The position numbers and the translations under genes were made by a program. From Deltaproteobacteria bacterium (lineage in GTDB: Bacteria > Desulfobacterota > DSM-4660 > Desulfatiglandales > HGW-15), in contig JAFGDF010000285.1 of NCBI GenBank assembly GCA_016932235.1, positions 1 through 15,891 of the forward strand: DNA of 15,891 bases, in the 5' to 3' direction. Numbering within the stretch: position 1 is the stretch's first letter; every line of letters starts with the position of its first letter. Below the pieces are notes generated by a model, which saw only the letters and a program-made list of their open reading frames with translations, did no database searches and was not told the DNA's origin. Below, piece after piece: positions 1-8,362 of the stretch.

Positions 1-225
1 ATGTTGATTGATGAACTCTCGCAGTACCATATTCATCAATGTTTGGTAACCAATTTTCTCCTCACTGGCCTTCTTCTTAAAGAAAAGCACTACATCATCA
101 TCGAGACGAATTGAAGTTAAAACCTTTTTGGGTGTATAAAATCTGCCTCTTATCCCATTTGAGAAGTCATATTCAGGACGCATTTCAAAATCATCATCAG
201 ACTTCTTCATATTGTTTTCGCTCAT
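1..225 (-). CDS. brnA: BrnA-type antitoxin, partial (3' end outside window)
   Basis: Antitoxin of a type II toxin-antitoxin pair; BrnA proteins bind and neutralise the BrnT ribonuclease and repress their own promoter. I translated 75 codons from the ATG at 225-223. They include the motif EYDFSNGIRGRFY at about residues 18-30, typical of BrnA, followed by a ribbon-helix-helix-like stretch (TSIRLDDDVVLFFKKKA, about 37-53) and GYQTLMNMVLREFINQ. The reading frame is still open at base 1, so the last few residues are missing. The start is supported by GGGAGG at 240-235, 9 bases upstream. The gene overlaps the 3' end of brnT by 29 bases, so the two are translationally coupled. The family call is secure; autoregulation is family knowledge, not visible here. 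Confidence 0.85.
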   Translation of the reverse strand, partial: MSENNMKKSDDDFEMRPEYDFSNGIRGRFYTPKKVLTSIRLDDDVVLFFKKKASEEKIGYQTLMNMVLREFINQH

Positions 226-481
226 TTGAAGTAGCCTCCCTTGCGGAGATAATTCGAACCACTTCTTCTCCATCATCATTGAAGAAGAGATTAGCAAAAA
301 CTAGTATCTTTGCTAGTTCTGTTTGACCAATGGTGATCCAGCGTTCTTCAAAATAGCTAAATCTTTCATCCAAAATCGAAAGATGTAACTGATCGTTGAA
401 GACTTCCCGTGCTGCCTCAAAAGAAACACCATGTTTAGACTGATTTATGATGTCCTTCTGCGGATCCCATTCAAAAATCAT
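197..481 (-). CDS. brnT: BrnT-type ribonuclease toxin (DUF497)
   Basis: Toxin of a BrnT/BrnA pair, a RelE-fold ribonuclease that stops translation when it is not bound by BrnA. The 94-residue length matches the family. Hallmarks are the N-terminal MIFEWDPQKDIINQSKHGVSF (residues 1-21), an R-W-I-T-I-G strand at about 47-52, and the C-terminal VVRIISAREATSNERKQYEE (about 74-93), which carries the conserved Arg/Glu cluster. The ATG at 481 gives the canonical family N-terminus, so this start is firm. No Shine-Dalgarno sequence can be placed, because a near-consensus promoter lies directly against the start codon, so the mRNA is probably leaderless. Toxin comes first and antitoxin second, the usual order for brnTA. 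Confidence 0.9.
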   Translation of the reverse strand: MIFEWDPQKDIINQSKHGVSFEAAREVFNDQLHLSILDERFSYFEERWITIGQTELAKILVFANLFFNDDGEEVVRIISAREATSNERKQYEEV

Positions 482-487
482 AGTACA

Positions 488-516
488 AATATAGAACTGT
501 GTAGATACATTGTCAA
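488..516 (-). promoter_or_regulatory. Strong sigma-70-type promoter of brnTA
   Basis: On the minus strand there is a perfect -35 TTGACA (516-511), a 17-base spacer and a -10 TATATT (493-488). The expected transcription start is around 482-480, which is the brnT ATG itself. Direct repeats ATACAT at 505-510 and 516-521 (plus strand) overlap the -35 and could be a BrnA operator; that part is inference. Confidence 0.75.
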
Positions 517-521
517 TACAT

Positions 522-671
522 ATGAAAAATGAGAATAATAACGTAAGTATATATAATACATAGAAAAAATGTAATACAGAAAGACATCGATCGCTTCGCG
601 GGACAGGCTTGCCGGCTAAACGAATGTTTGTTGTACGCCGTTTTTTCAGCGCTAAACTAGGGAAAAAGAGA
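522..671. other. Intergenic region between brnTA and the hsd operon
   Basis: AT-rich up to about 580, then a more GC-rich patch (about 585-645) containing AAAC-GAAT-GTTT, a small 4-bp stem, ahead of a TTTTTT run at 641-646. The stem is too weak to call a terminator. No gene or RNA was recognised. Confidence 0.5.
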
Positions 672-674
672 GTA

Positions 675-683
675 TGATATAAT
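675..683 (+). promoter_or_regulatory. Extended -10 promoter of the hsd operon
   Basis: TGATATAAT (675-683) is a perfect extended -10 element (TGn plus TATAAT). No convincing -35 lies 17 bases upstream, which is tolerated by extended -10 promoters. It sits 88 bases before the hsdR start and is the only good candidate for that operon. Confidence 0.55.
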
Positions 684-771
684 TGAACGCGCCCCCAAGA
701 ACGCCATTACTGTTAATCGAATCGCGTTAAGTCCGTGGCGGGCTGAAGGATGAAAGAGGATAAAAGAATAT

Positions 772-3442
772 ATGGTAGAATCAGAGGCAAAGACAAGAAA
801 GATCAGAATCGATGAAAAACTTACATCATCCCTCCTCAATTGGACGATCATACCTAATGATAAGGTATCTGATTATTCTGCCTTGTCGGCTCATGCGGTT
901 GAAGAATATCCCACAGAAACAGGGCCGGCGGATTATGCCCTTTTCGTAAAAGGAAAGTTACTTGGTATCATTGAGGCGAAGAAGATTGCGGTTGGCGCCG
1001 AAAATGTATTGGAGCAGGCTAAAAAATACGCAAGAGGAGTTCCGAATACCCTTGGTGAATGGCGTGAATACAAAGTGCCCTTCCTGTATTCAACCAATGG
1101 GGAGTTGATTTTTCACCTTGATGTTCGCAAAAAAGAAAATTCCTCACAGCAACTTATCGATTTTCATTCCCCCCAGGCCTTGCTGGACAAGTTCAATCGG
1201 GATACCGATAATGCGGAACAATGGTTTTCAGACCGTCCAGTTAAGGAGATAACCCGCTTACGCCCCTATCAGGTTAAAGCGATTGAAGCTATCGAAAACA
1301 GTATTCGCGATGGCAAAAGAACCATGCTAATCGCAATGGCCACTGGAACCGGAAAGACTTTTACTCTGGTTTCGTCCATGTACCGGCTTTTAAAATCAGG
1401 CTATGCCAAGCGCATCCTTTTCCTTGTAGACCGAAGAGCCCTGGCAGCGCAAACCGTCTCCGCGATATCCGCGTTTGAAACTCCCGAAGGCTTGAAGCTT
1501 GATCGAGCCTATGAAGTGTATAGCCAGAAATTCAAACGCGAAGACTTAGATGATGGGAGCAGCTTTGATTCCAAGGCCTTACCGGAAGAGTATCTGACAA
1601 ATCCTCAGGAGAAACATACCTTTATCTATGTCTCTACCATTCAACGAATGACCATCAACCTGTTGGGAAAAGAGGCTGTAGCGGACTTTGAATATGCTGT
1701 GGATGCTAACAAGCTCGATATTCCTATTAATGCTTTTGACGTGATCATCGCGGATGAATGCCATAGGGGCTATTCAGCCAGTGAAACCGGCCACTGGAAA
1801 TATGTCCTTGATTATTTCGATGCGGTAAAAATCGGTTTGACCGCCACTCCTGCCACCCATTCCCTGGCCATGTTTAAAAACAAGGTTTTTTCGTATAGCA
1901 CCGAGCAAGCCATCCTTGATGGATACCTCGTTGATTATGATGCCGTGAAGATCAAATCGGATATTCATATCAACGGGGCGTTTCTCAAAGAGGGAGAGAT
2001 AGTTGGCGAAATTGATATGGATACCGGGGCGGAACAACTTGACGAGCTGGAAGATGAAAGAGAATTCAGCGCAAACGAAATTGAACAAAAAATCACTTCC
2101 CCCGATAGCATCAGAAAAATTGTTAACGCGTTAAAAAGATAAACCGACCAACACGAGGCCGAGCATAAGCGATTCCCCAAAATACTTATATTTGCGGTAA
2201 ACGATCTACCTCATGTTTCCCATGCCGACGAAGTAGTGCGGATGTGCAAAGATGTATATGGCCAGGGTGACGACTTTGTGATGAAAATAACTGGAAGCCC
2301 CACCGTCGACAGGCCATTGCAGAAAATACGCCAATTCAGAAACCGCCCGGAGCCGAAAATTGTAGTCACCGTGGACATGCTGACCACCGGCGTGGATATC
2401 CCTGCCATCGAGATGGTGGTTTTTATGCGTACGGTCAAATCCCGTATCCTCTGGGTGCAGATGCTGGGGCGGGGTACGCGTCTTTGCCCGGAAATCTATA
2501 AGGAAAAATTTACGATCTTTGACTGCTTTGACGGCGGCCTCATTGAGTATTTTAAGAATGCTACCGATTTTAATGTGGATCTGATAAAAGAGACGGTCCC
2601 CCTTTCCGAGATTATCGAACGCATCTATGACAACCGTGACCGGGACTATAATATCAAGCGGCTTATCAAACGACTTAGGCGTATTGAGAAGAATATGGGG
2701 GCAGAAGCCCGGGAAGCCTTTTCAAAGTATATTCCTGATGGCGACATGAAGGCCTTTGCGGATAGCTTGAAAAAGAACATCGAAAATAAATTTACCGAAA
2801 CCATGGCCTTGTTTCGCGACAAGGATTTTCAAACATTACTGGAAGAGTATCCCAGACCCAAGCGAGTCTTTTTTTAAAGGCTATGACATTGAGGATACGG
2901 TGGAAGATGAGGTTATGTTCCGTGTCAGCGATGAATATCAGAAGCCCGAAGATTACCTAAAACTCTTTGAAGCCTTTGTGAAAAACAACCCTGAGCATAT
3001 CGAAGCGATAGAAGTCTTGCTATCCAGGCCGGCTAAGTGGAATACGGATGTACTGGATGAATTACGGGAGAAACTTCGTAAAAGCAATTTTTCGGAAAAG
3101 GATTTACAGCGAGGGCACGAGCTGGTCTATAAAAAACCGCTGGCGGATATTATTTCCATGGTGAAGCACGCATCCAATTATGATATACCTATCTTAACAG
3201 CCCAGGAAAGAGTGGAAAAAGCCGTGACAAAACTCATAGAAAAGCACGGCTTCAGCGATGAACAACTCAACTGGCTTTCGTACATAAAGGAACATTTGAT
3301 AGAAAATCTGGTAATCTCTCAAGATGATTATGAGATCATGCCGGTATTTGAGCGTCACGGCGGATTAACCAGAGCCCGACAGATCTTTGGCTCCGATATT
3401 GAACCGATTATACAAGCCATTAACGAAGCGATCGCGGGCTAA
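772..3442 (+). pseudogene. hsdR: Type I restriction subunit HsdR, broken by a stop and a frameshift
   Basis: Motor and nuclease subunit of a type I restriction enzyme. The composite reading has about 889 residues, normal for EcoEI-like HsdR. In order: a PD-(D/E)xK nuclease domain (D54; E68-A-K70 in IIEAKK), helicase motif I TGTGKT (191-196), DECH box (328-331), TATP (357-360), then after the first lesion TTGVD (about 538-542) and QMLGRGTRL (about 563-571), and a helical C-terminal domain. Lesion 1 is an in-frame TAA at 2140-2142: the frame continues directly behind it, and KILIFAVNDLPHVSHADEVV follows. Lesion 2 is a run of seven T at 2869-2875 that shifts frame into a TAA at 2875-2877; six T would restore VFFKGYDIEDTVEDEV. 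Removing one T makes the total length a multiple of three. Start: ATG 772 with AGAGGA 11 bases upstream. Without suppression the product is a 456-residue fragment lacking the second helicase lobe. Confidence 0.92.
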
Positions 3443-3469
3443 TGAATACCAAAAAAGGAAATAAATACT

Positions 3470-4915
3470 ATGTCTGATGTTGTTAATTAACTTTGGGGAT
3501 TTTGCCATACCCTGCGCCACGATGGGATTGATTACGGTGATTATATCGAGCAGCTGACGTATCTGCTCTTTCTTAAAATGTCCCACGAAAAGGGAATTGA
3601 CCTGTCCAGCATCGAGTACGAAGACAATAAAAAGATGGTCAAGCTCGACTGTTCCTGGATTCCCTTCACCCAGAAATCCGAGACGGTACTTCTGGATGCC
3701 TTTGCCCAGATTTTACGTGCCTTAAGCAGACAGTCCGGCTTGCTCGGCGATATATTCACCCAAGCCATGCCTCGCTTTACTAATCCGGTTAATCTAAAAA
3801 AGATCATCAACATGATCGACGAAGAGGACTGGTCCTCCATGGAGGTGGATGTCAAAGGAGCGGCCTTTGAGGGGCTTCTGGAAAAGTCCGCCGCCGAAGG
3901 CAAAAAGGGCGCGGGTCAGTATTTTACGCCTCGGGTGCTTATTCAATCCATTGTCAATGTAATGCAGCCCGATCCGCGGGTAGCCAAAGAATATAAAATC
4001 TGTGACCCCGCCTGTGGCACTTCGGGCTTTTTGATGGTGGCCTATGAGTGGTTGATGCGGGTGACCAGGGGTGCATTGGATCGTAAAGACGTTTTACGGA
4101 TTAAAAAGCAGACCTACTACGGACAGGAGCTGGTGCCCCGCCCACGACGTCTGGCCCTGATGAATCTGTTCCTTCATGGTTTGGAGCCTCAAATCTACCT
4201 GGGTGATAGTATCTACGAGCCGGATCGGGGTGAACGTTACGATTGCATTCTTACCAATCCGCCCTTTGGAACCAAAGGAGCTAATCAGGCGCCGGTGCGG
4301 GATGATTTTACGGTGAGTACCAGCAACAAACAGCTCAACTTCATTCAGCATGTGGTTACCATTCTGAAACCGGGCGGACGGGCGGCCATGGTGCTGCCGG
4401 ACAATGTTCTCTTTGCCGATGCCACAGGGGATGTGATCAAGTACCTGATGGAAGACTGCAATGTACATACGGTTCTCAGGCTTCCTAATGGAACCTTTAC
4501 CCCCTACAGTCAGGGGGTTAAGGCAAATGTCATCTTTTTTCAAAAGGGCATGAAGACCGAGTATGTCTGGATTTACGACTGCCGCACCAATATTCCCGGT
4601 GTCACCAAAAAAGACCGTCCTCTCACCCTTGCCATGTTCGAGGATTTTGAGAAGTGCTATGGCAATGATCCCAACAGACAAGCGAGGCGCAAGGATCTGG
4701 GCGAAGGTGGCCGGTTCCGCATGTTCAGCTATTCCCAGATCAAAGAGAGGGATTTCAATCTCGATATTTCCTGGCTGAAAGACGAGAACCTCGAAGATCC
4801 CAACTCCCTGCCGGAACCGCAGCTTTTAGTAGCCGATGCCATCACGGAACTGGGTGCCTGTGTGGATGAGTTACAATTGATTCTGGACGAGATTGAGGCG
4901 GAGGGGGTGGAATGA
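3470..4915 (+). pseudogene. hsdM: Type I DNA methyltransferase HsdM with TAA at codon 7
   Basis: N6-adenine methyltransferase subunit. From the ATG at 3470, which has AAGGAA 9 bases upstream, the reading is MSDVVN-stop-LWGFCHTLRHDGIDY, clearly the normal HsdM N-terminus with a TAA (3488-3490) where Lys or Gln is expected. The rest is intact: GQYFTP, motif I DPACGTSGFL (about 179-188), motif IV NPPF (about 263-266) and a C-terminal HsdS-contact region, 481 residues in all with the stop read through. The next in-frame ATG (3578) has no ribosome binding site and would remove 36 residues of the helical N-terminal domain, so full activity is unlikely unless the stop is suppressed. The stop overlaps the next gene (ATGA at 4912-4915). 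Confidence 0.9.
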
Positions 4916-6015
4916 AAAATTCTCCCGATGTGCGCAAAATGAATGCTCTAGCCAAAAAAAAGGATGGCATTGCGCTTCCGATTGCCGATGTCTCACAGAG
5001 TCTGCCGGATGATTATTCATTATTCTTAACGGAGCTTAAAACCTGTATTCGAAATGAGCGAATCAAATCCGTTCTTTCTGCCAACGCGGCTCTAGTAATG
5101 CTTTATTGGGATATCGGGCGTGCCATTCTTAAAAAACAGGATGACGAAGGTTGGGGCGCAAAGATCATCGATCGAATGGCTTATGACTTACAGGAAGAGT
5201 TTCCGGATATGCGGGGGTTTTCTGCCCGAAATCTTAAAGACATGTGAAAATTTGCCGAGTGCTGGCCTGATAGGGAAATAGTGCAGCGCACCGCTGCACA
5301 AATTCCATGGCGTAACAATCAGCTTCTTTTATACAAACTAAAAGAAAGTAAGCTCAGGATATGGTACGCCGAGCAAAATCGGCTCAATGGGTGGAGCCGT
5401 GACGTACTCTCTTTTCAAATCGAAAGCAACCTGCATAAACGAATCGGGCAGAGCGCCAATAATTTTGATGTCGCCTTGCCTCCTGCCGATTCGGACATGG
5501 CAAATCAGATTTTCAAAGATCCCTATGTTTTTGATTTCCTGGGGACTGCCGACACCCGCAGAGAACGGGAACTTGAAAATAAATTAATGGAGCATCTGGA
5601 AAAATTCCTCCTGGAATTGGGGCAAGGTTTTGCCTTTGTCGGGAGACAAGTACATCTTGAATTCAGTGATGAAGATTACTACATCGATCTTCTATTTTAT
5701 CATCTTAAATTGCGTTGCTATGTGGTGATTGAACTGAAATCGGGCAAGTTCAATCCGGGTTATGTGGGCAAACTCAATATGTATATGAATATCGTCAATG
5801 ATCTGATGCGCCATCCCGATGATCAAAAAACAATCGGCCTGCTTCTGGTAAAAGAGAAAAACCACATGGTGGCCAAGTACGCCCTGGAGGGATATTCCAA
5901 TCCCATCGGTGTGGCGGAGTGGGAAAAACTGATAACAGAAAACCTACCCGAAGAACTGAAATCCTCCCTGCCAAGTATTGAAGAGATTAAAGCGGAGCTG
6001 GGAGGCGGGGAATGA
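4912..6015 (+). pseudogene. DUF1016 (YhcG-type) PD-(D/E)xK nuclease, interrupted by TGA
   Basis: DUF1016 proteins combine an N-terminal helical DNA-binding-like domain with a C-terminal PD-(D/E)xK nuclease fold and often sit inside type I restriction operons; their exact role is not settled. Here the N-domain spans about residues 30-165 (ANAALVMLYWDIGRAI, GFSARNLKDM) and the nuclease about 215-345, with D259 in YYIDLLFYH and E274-L-K276 in VVIELKSGKF. A TGA at 5245-5247 (codon 112) replaces what is normally Arg in the N-domain (NLKDM-stop-KFAECWPDREIVQ); one C-to-T change in CGA would explain it. The frame is otherwise open for 367 codons. It overlaps hsdM and hsdS by ATGA at both ends, so it is an integral operon member. 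A restart at GTG 5281 would give the nuclease half alone. Confidence 0.88.
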
Positions 6016-7321
6016 GGTCAGTGAGCAGTGGGCAGTTGGCAGAAGGCCGTGGAGAGATGCCGAAGGGGTGGGTGGAAACGATAATTGAAGAAGTTGGAAT
6101 CATTTCAACAGGCAATACACCATCAAAAAATGACCCTGATAATTATGGAAACGACATCCCATTTGTTAAGCCGGGTGATTTAGAAAAATCTGGTATTATT
6201 TCGACTACCAATGAGATGCTATCAAATAAAGGTGCAAAGTCTGCGCGGCTAATTAAAACAAATGCTGTTATGATTACATGTATTGGCAATCTCGGTCGAG
6301 TTGGTATAGCTGGAAAAGATCTTGCTACTAACCAGCAAATTAACTCAATCCAATTCTATGAAAATTGTGTATTGCCGAAATTTGGCTATTTTCAATCATT
6401 GGGGCTAAAAGAGTGGTTAGAAGCAAATTCATCTGCTACTACATTACCAATAATAAATAAAGGTCGTTTTTCAAAAGCCCCATTCATACTCCCGCCCCTG
6501 AACGAACAAAAGCGCATTGTCGCCAAGCTGGATGGCATCATGCCCTGCATTGAGGCGGTGAAAGAGCGGCTGGACAAGGTGCCGGGCATTCTCAAACGCT
6601 TCCGCCAGTCGGTGCTCACCACAGCGGTTACCGGAAAACTCACCGAACAGTGGCGGGAAGAGCATCCGGAGGTGGGAGATTGGGATGAGACATCTATTGA
6701 TAATTTAGCAGATTATATTACCAGACAGATGAATTGATTTTAGACGATGTAGCCTATGTGGAGCTACCATTAAAAGCTGAAGGGACTCGAACAAGAATAA
6801 AGAAATTCGATCTATTAGTTACAATAACTGGAGCAAATGTAACAAAAACAGCATTAGTTAAAAATGAGATTGGAGAAGCATATGTTAACCAGCATGTGTC
6901 ATTAGTTCGTTTAAAGAATAACGACAATGCGTTTTATATTCATTTGTGGCTAATATCTCCGAATACTGGACGGAAGCAACTTGAAGAAGCAGCCTATGGT
7001 GCAGGCAAACCCGGCCTAAATCTTCAAAATATCAAAGATGTCTTAATCCCCCTCCCACCCCTCGAAGAGCAAAAAGAGATCGTCCGGCAGGTGGATAAGC
7101 TTTTTGCCCTGGCTGACAAGGTGGAAAGCCATTACCAGAGGGCCAAAGCACGGGTGGACAAGCTTTCTCAGTCGGTGCTGGTTAAAGCGTTTCGCGGGGA
7201 GCTGGTGCCGCAGGATCCGAATGATGAGCCGGCGGAAAAGCTGCTGGAGAGGATACTGGAAGAAAAATCGAAGATGGAAGCTGAGCTGAAGGTCACAAGG
7301 AAAAGATGGAGCAAGAAGTAA
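6012..7321 (+). pseudogene. hsdS: Type I specificity subunit HsdS, frameshifted in the second recognition domain
   Basis: HsdS recognises the target DNA and holds HsdM and HsdR. The first half (6012-6737) has TRD1 (about residues 22-160) and the central conserved helix (LPPLNEQKRIVAKLD to VTGKLTEQWREE, about 160-215). TRD2 starts (DNLADYIT) but stops at TGA 6735-6737. The second half continues in another frame from about 6722 (QTDELILDDVAYVELPLKAE) through the rest of TRD2 and the C-terminal repeat of the conserved helix (LPPLEEQKEIVRQVDKLFALADKVE, RGELVPQDPNDEPAEKLLERI). Compared with typical TRD2 starts, roughly 20 residues seem to be missing at the junction, so a small out-of-frame deletion is likely. 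The start could be ATG 6012 (overlapping the previous stop) or ATG 6057 (MPKGWVE, the usual family start, with AGAAGG at 6041-6046). The first half alone resembles a half-HsdS. Confidence 0.88.
6019..6046 (+). repeat. Four degenerate 7-base tandem repeats at the start of hsdS
   Basis: The units CAGTGAG, CAGTGGG, CAGTTGG and CAGAAGG follow head to tail. They lie between the overlapping ATG (6012) and the family-typical start MPKGW (6057). Because 7 is not a multiple of 3, any gain or loss of a unit would move the upstream start out of frame. The last unit also supplies an AGAAGG ribosome binding site for the 6057 start. Confidence 0.7.
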
Positions 7322-7668
7322 AATCCATCAAAGACCTCTCCATTCACGAAAGCCCTCGGGAAAAGCTGTTCAAACAGGGGGCTGCATCACTTTCAGATCA
7401 GAAGTTGCTGGCCATCATTCTTGGTAAAGGAACGCGAAATGAAGATGTATTGGCCTTGTCAAAAAAGATTGTAAAAATCATTGATGAAAAAGGCCTGGCT
7501 TTTACCGCCCATGACATAACCAATATTGACGGTATAGGAAGCGCCAAGGCCGCGTCTATCGCGGCCGCCTTTGAGTTTGTCCGAAGGAGAATGAAGAACC
7601 CCGGGGCAAGCCCCGGGGTATGGGCCCCCGCCTTCCAATCAAATATTGAAAACAGCAATCAGATCTAG
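7306..7668 (+). pseudogene. radC: RadC-like protein, C-terminal JAB/MPN domain lost
   Basis: RadC-family proteins have an N-terminal helix-hairpin-helix domain and a C-terminal JAB/MPN metalloprotease-like domain, about 220 residues in all. Here only the first part exists: VKSIKDLSIHESPREKLFKQGAASLSDQKLLAIIL (about 5-39, quoted in parts: KSIKDL, PREKL, LSDQKLLAIIL) and the hairpin-helix NIDGIGSAKAASI (73-85). Homology ends near FVRRRM (about 91-96). The sequence then enters the palindrome at 7598-7619, giving a non-homologous tail (GASPGVWAPAFQ) and a stop at 7668. No His-x-His metal site is present. It overlaps the hsdS end by 16 bases, so it was part of the operon. RadC genes often accompany mobile or defence regions; their function is unresolved. 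Confidence 0.85.
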
Positions 7669-7870
7669 TATTTTGTGGCACATCAGAGTAAGCGTCAATT
7701 TCACCGTATCGCGGCAATACTTCGATCCAGATAGACACTTTTCCCTTGGAGGTGTCGAGATGGAATTCAGAAAGAAGCCGAAAGTATTCGTACGGCTGCT
7801 GCTTAGCCCATTCGGTTATCTTTTCCAGCTCTTTGGGATCCTCAATTACCGCGACCGATTGTATAGAAAA
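7556..7870 (-). pseudogene. Unidentified coding remnant, convergent with radC
   Basis: An open frame on the minus strand from just after a TGA at 7873-7871 to a TAG at 7558-7556, without a convincing start codon. Residues read from about 7860 look like real protein: VAVIEDPKELEKITEWAKQQ, then PYEYFRLLSEFHLDT and KGKVSIWIEVLPRYGEIDAY. Past about 7640 the frame enters the palindrome and becomes RGPIPRGLPRGSS, that is, non-native sequence. I do not recognise the family. The pattern suggests the 5' end has been lost and the 3' end joined to radC through the palindrome. It could also be a chance open frame, but the mixed charged and aromatic composition argues against that. Confidence 0.4.
7598..7619. 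repeat. 22-base GC-rich palindrome at the radC break point
   Basis: ACCCCGGGGC-AA-GCCCCGGGGT is a perfect 10-base inverted repeat with a 2-base centre, followed by TATGGGCCCCCGCC. It sits exactly where RadC homology ends and where the convergent remnant loses sense. It looks like a REP-like or inserted palindromic element, or the scar of a rearrangement. It has no T tract, so it is not a standard terminator for plus-strand transcription. Confidence 0.75.
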
Positions 7871-7958
7871 TCACGATACCGAAAAACCGCACATGGCATC
7901 GGGATATGCTACACCAGCGGAGGTCCGGCTCTCGGCAGCGCCGGGAGCAGATCCCTCA

Positions 7959-8321
7959 TCACGGCCGCTTCCGGGACCGCGCGATCACCGCATCGCAGAG
8001 CTTCTTGAGCTCAGGAATAACGTCGACGTCGGCGTACTTTGCCTTGACGCAGCCCTTGCCGAAAGCGAGCCGGGGCAGCCGCGTTTTCATCTCCTCGATC
8101 AAGTCGAAGTCTATCGTGTGCACGGAGAAGTGCTCCTTCGCGACGGTAAACATGAGATAGCCCTCGAGATAGCTCTTCCCGAATTTATACATTGGGCATT
8201 GCCGGAACATGGTTATCATCTGGTCCGGATGCCGCTCGCGCATATAGCTGAAGAACTCCTCAAGCCACGCCCTTCCGGGTTCCCCAACTGATGCCAGGTA
8301 TTCTTCCGGCGTCGTGATCAT
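7959..8321 (-). CDS. DUF1801 (YdhG-like) small protein
   Basis: A 120-residue protein of the DUF1801 family. The N-terminal pattern YLASVGEPGRAWLEEFFSYM (about 8-27), the central MFRQCPMYKFGKSYLEGYLMFTVAKEHFSVH (about 38-68; key residues C42, M44, Y45, K46, F47) and the C-terminal LAFGKGCVKAKYADVD with IPELKKLCDAVIARS match the family's order of helix, cradle strands and final helix. Members have been linked to iron-chaperone or small-ligand roles, but the biochemical function is unknown. GGAGG (8330-8326) lies 4 bases before the ATG at 8321, a slightly short but strong site. It appears intact and stands alone among remnants. Confidence 0.8.
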   Translation of the reverse strand: MITTPEEYLASVGEPGRAWLEEFFSYMRERHPDQMITMFRQCPMYKFGKSYLEGYLMFTVAKEHFSVHTIDFDLIEEMKTRLPRLAFGKGCVKAKYADVDVIPELKKLCDAVIARSRKRP

Positions 8322-8362
8322 ACATCCTCCTTTCGCCTGGAACCTTCACCTTTACGAGTACT

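Noticed and set aside
612..646. Possible intrinsic terminator before the hsd promoter
   Set aside because: Only a 4-bp AAAC/GTTT stem with an unpaired gap before the T run; too weak.
772..7321. Stop-codon reassignment or programmed recoding to explain the stops
   Set aside because: Both TAA and TGA would need recoding, frameshifts are also present, and undamaged genes in the window end at TAA and TGA.
7746..8291. Long plus-strand open frame of 181 codons
   Set aside because: Antisense to the DUF1801 gene and the minus-strand remnant, with no ribosome binding site or family motif.
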